Below are positions 62,834-64,000 of a DNA stretch of 64,000 nt, one piece after another. The stretch comes from Methylobacter sp. GTDB lineage: Bacteria; Pseudomonadota; Gammaproteobacteria; Methylococcales; Methylomonadaceae. Within the stretch, counting starts at the first letter, position 1. Each line of letters starts with the position of its first letter. Location: positions 124,001 through 188,000 of the forward strand of contig NZ_JAUXVR010000025.1 of the NCBI RefSeq assembly GCF_030680395.1, in the 5' to 3' direction. Both the position numbers and the translations under genes were made by a program. Under the pieces are notes generated by a model. That model saw nothing but the letters and a program-made list of their open reading frames with translations. It did not search any database and had not been told where the DNA came from.

Positions 62834-63766
62834 TTACTTGAGCGAGTTCAGTATTTGCTCCAGAGGAGCGAGAGAGATCAGCGCCCGGTAAAGAATGGTT
62901 TTATCTTCCATCAGGCCGTAACATTCATAGTGATAGGGCGAATCTATGGCGTGGCCTATGCCTTCTTTCTTCGATTCCGGGGGGATTTGTCTGATCAGTA
63001 TATACAGAGCATCGCCGGATTTCAGTTGCGCAAGATAGGTACGATCAATGCTGATTTTATGAGACATATACACCAGCGGATTGCGCTCGAAATCATGCTT
63101 TTCTATAACCGCTTTTTCCAGTAACGCGCTGGATATGAGGCTGCACGGGAATATTTCCGGGAACACCGCTTTATTTTTAAAGGGATCGAAAAAAGCATCC
63201 TGATCGACCAGAGAGCCGCACAAAAAATTTTTTGCATTGCTGGTCGTGATGAATTTTCGTTTCAGAAAAAAACTGCTACCGGATATAAAAGACCGGTCGG
63301 GGTGCTGATTGAGGACGCCAAACTGAGGAACATCCGGGTTGGTCAGAAATAAAGCAAACTTGGATTCTTTCTTGTAGCCCAGCAAAGCCAACGCGCCGCC
63401 CGATTTCACAGTAATCCTGTTGCTGAGAATTGTCTCGGGTTCTTCTGTAAATTGCGATTTTTTTATATTGATTGATACTACTTGTCCGGGTTTGACCGCA
63501 TTAACAAAAGAAAATTGATAGTTGCTAAAGCGCAGGTTTTTATCGCTGATAAGCTTGTTTTCTTTATATAACTTGCGATGAAGAAAAACTTTGTGTTCGA
63601 GCAGCGATTCTACTTGAAAGCCAAGCGCAATAGGGCCTTTGAACGGATTGTGATTGATACGCAGCCACCTGTTTCTGTCGTGAAACAAGTTGAAATCATC
63701 CGTTGCATTACGTGCAACATCAATGTGTATCTGATTAAAAACATCCGAACTGTCTGATGTATGCAT
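62834..63766 (-). CDS. Hypothetical protein with hotdog-like N-terminus
   Basis: The 310-aa protein starts with DVARNATDDFNLFHDRNRW and NPFKGPIALGFQVESLLEH, a pattern like MaoC/FabZ-type hotdog domains (DDFNxxHD and GxPIAxG). The second half is not recognised. No signal peptide is present. It lies seven bases upstream of the YgjP-like gene on the same strand. Hydratase or thioesterase activity is possible but not shown. Confidence 0.65.
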   Translation of the reverse strand: MHTSDSSDVFNQIHIDVARNATDDFNLFHDRNRWLRINHNPFKGPIALGFQVESLLEHKVFLHRKLYKENKLISDKNLRFSNYQFSFVNAVKPGQVVSINIKKSQFTEEPETILSNRITVKSGGALALLGYKKESKFALFLTNPDVPQFGVLNQHPDRSFISGSSFFLKRKFITTSNAKNFLCGSLVDQDAFFDPFKNKAVFPEIFPCSLISSALLEKAVIEKHDFERNPLVYMSHKISIDRTYLAQLKSGDALYILIRQIPPESKKEGIGHAIDSPYHYECYGLMEDKTILYRALISLAPLEQILNSLK

Positions 63767-63848
63767 AACGCCTCAACGATAGAATTCCAGGTTTGATCAA
63801 TTTATGGCTGGAAACTCCCGTTTCCACAACAGCTTACGCCAGAGCTTC

Positions 63849-64000
63849 TTAGTCAATAAAACGCCGGGTCAAATCGCCGTATTCATCAATCCGGCGGTCG
63901 CGCAGAAACGGCCATATTTGCCTGACTCGCTCGGCTTTTGCTCTATCGATCGTGCAGCTTAGGAGTTTTGTTTCCGAATCATTGGCGCTGGTGATGATTT
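63849..64000 (-). CDS. Carbon-nitrogen hydrolase C-terminus (aguB-like), partial
   Basis: The minus-strand frame encodes about 50 residues ending RVRQIWPFLRDRRIDEYGDL followed by TRRFID and a stop at 63849. This is the C-terminus of nitrilase-family enzymes such as N-carbamoylputrescine amidase. The rest of the gene lies beyond 64000. The assignment to aguB rests on the IWPFLRDRRID tail alone. Confidence 0.75.
   Translation of the reverse strand, partial: IITSANDSETKLLSCTIDRAKAERVRQIWPFLRDRRIDEYGDLTRRFID

Noticed and set aside
1-64000. CRISPR arrays, insertion sequences, rRNA genes
   Set aside because: No regularly spaced repeat array, transposase frame with terminal inverted repeats or rRNA sequence was seen.

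Overview
The window looks like chromosome from a gammaproteobacterial methanotroph or close relative (Methylobacter/Methylomonas-like). This is inferred from a Pseudomonas-type polar flagellar cluster, a PQQ-associated ABC system with a YVTN propeller, a bacteriohemerythrin, a truncated hemoglobin and a caa3-type oxidase operon. No ribosomal RNA is present, so the species cannot be fixed.

Layout. 1-2249: 3' part of a FimV-like polar hub gene. 2303-3130: a phosphotransfer (Hpt) protein whose reading frame has absorbed a REP-like palindrome. 3594-16490: flagellar export, switch and motor genes (fliLMNOPQR, flhBAF, fleN, fliA, motCD) plus two small tail genes; the chemotaxis genes usual between fliA and motC are absent. 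16566-23762: housekeeping and transport genes (Bax-inhibitor-like protein, truncated hemoglobin, YgjP-like metallopeptidase, NhaD, Na/Pi symporter, MOSC protein). 24088-27780: a four-gene PQQ-linked set (binding protein, propeller, ATPase, permease). 28015-30339: two unrecognised genes. 30389-30590: tRNA-Gly and tRNA-Cys.

30603-40760 is a 10.2-kb integrated element bounded by 59-bp perfect direct repeats. The repeats include the terminator downstream of tRNA-Cys. It carries a P4-type integrase, a DUF6387-like gene, an AlpA regulator, an Ash/Icd-like ORF overlapping nested hairpins, a Toprim primase, a DUF927 ATPase, an iteron-rich inverted-repeat region that may be a replication origin, and one structural gene: an HK97-type prohead protease fused to a major capsid protein. 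I see no terminase, portal or tail genes, so it looks like a capsid-encoding phage satellite rather than a prophage.

40863-46424: a small lipoprotein, comF, and the biotin genes bioBFHCD, with a good BirA-type operator overlapping the comF start. 46565-48989: a large unknown lipoprotein and a bacteriohemerythrin. 49232-57367: cytochrome oxidase genes (coxB, coxA, a 32-aa ORF, ctaG, coxC, DUF2909, surf1, an SCO-like gene), ending in a single ORF that encodes complete heme A synthase (CtaA) fused to the FtsY GTPase. ftsE, ftsX and rpoH follow, and a near-perfect CIRCE element lies before rpoH. 60058-64000: a small TIGR02647-like gene, an O-methyltransferase, a decayed GGDEF fragment, a fructosamine-kinase-like gene, a second YgjP-like gene, an unknown hotdog-like gene and the 3' end of a carbon-nitrogen hydrolase.

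The strongest leads are the CtaA-FtsY fusion, the satellite with its protease-capsid fusion and putative origin, the possible C4-like RNA inside the Ash-like ORF, and the CIRCE element controlling rpoH.
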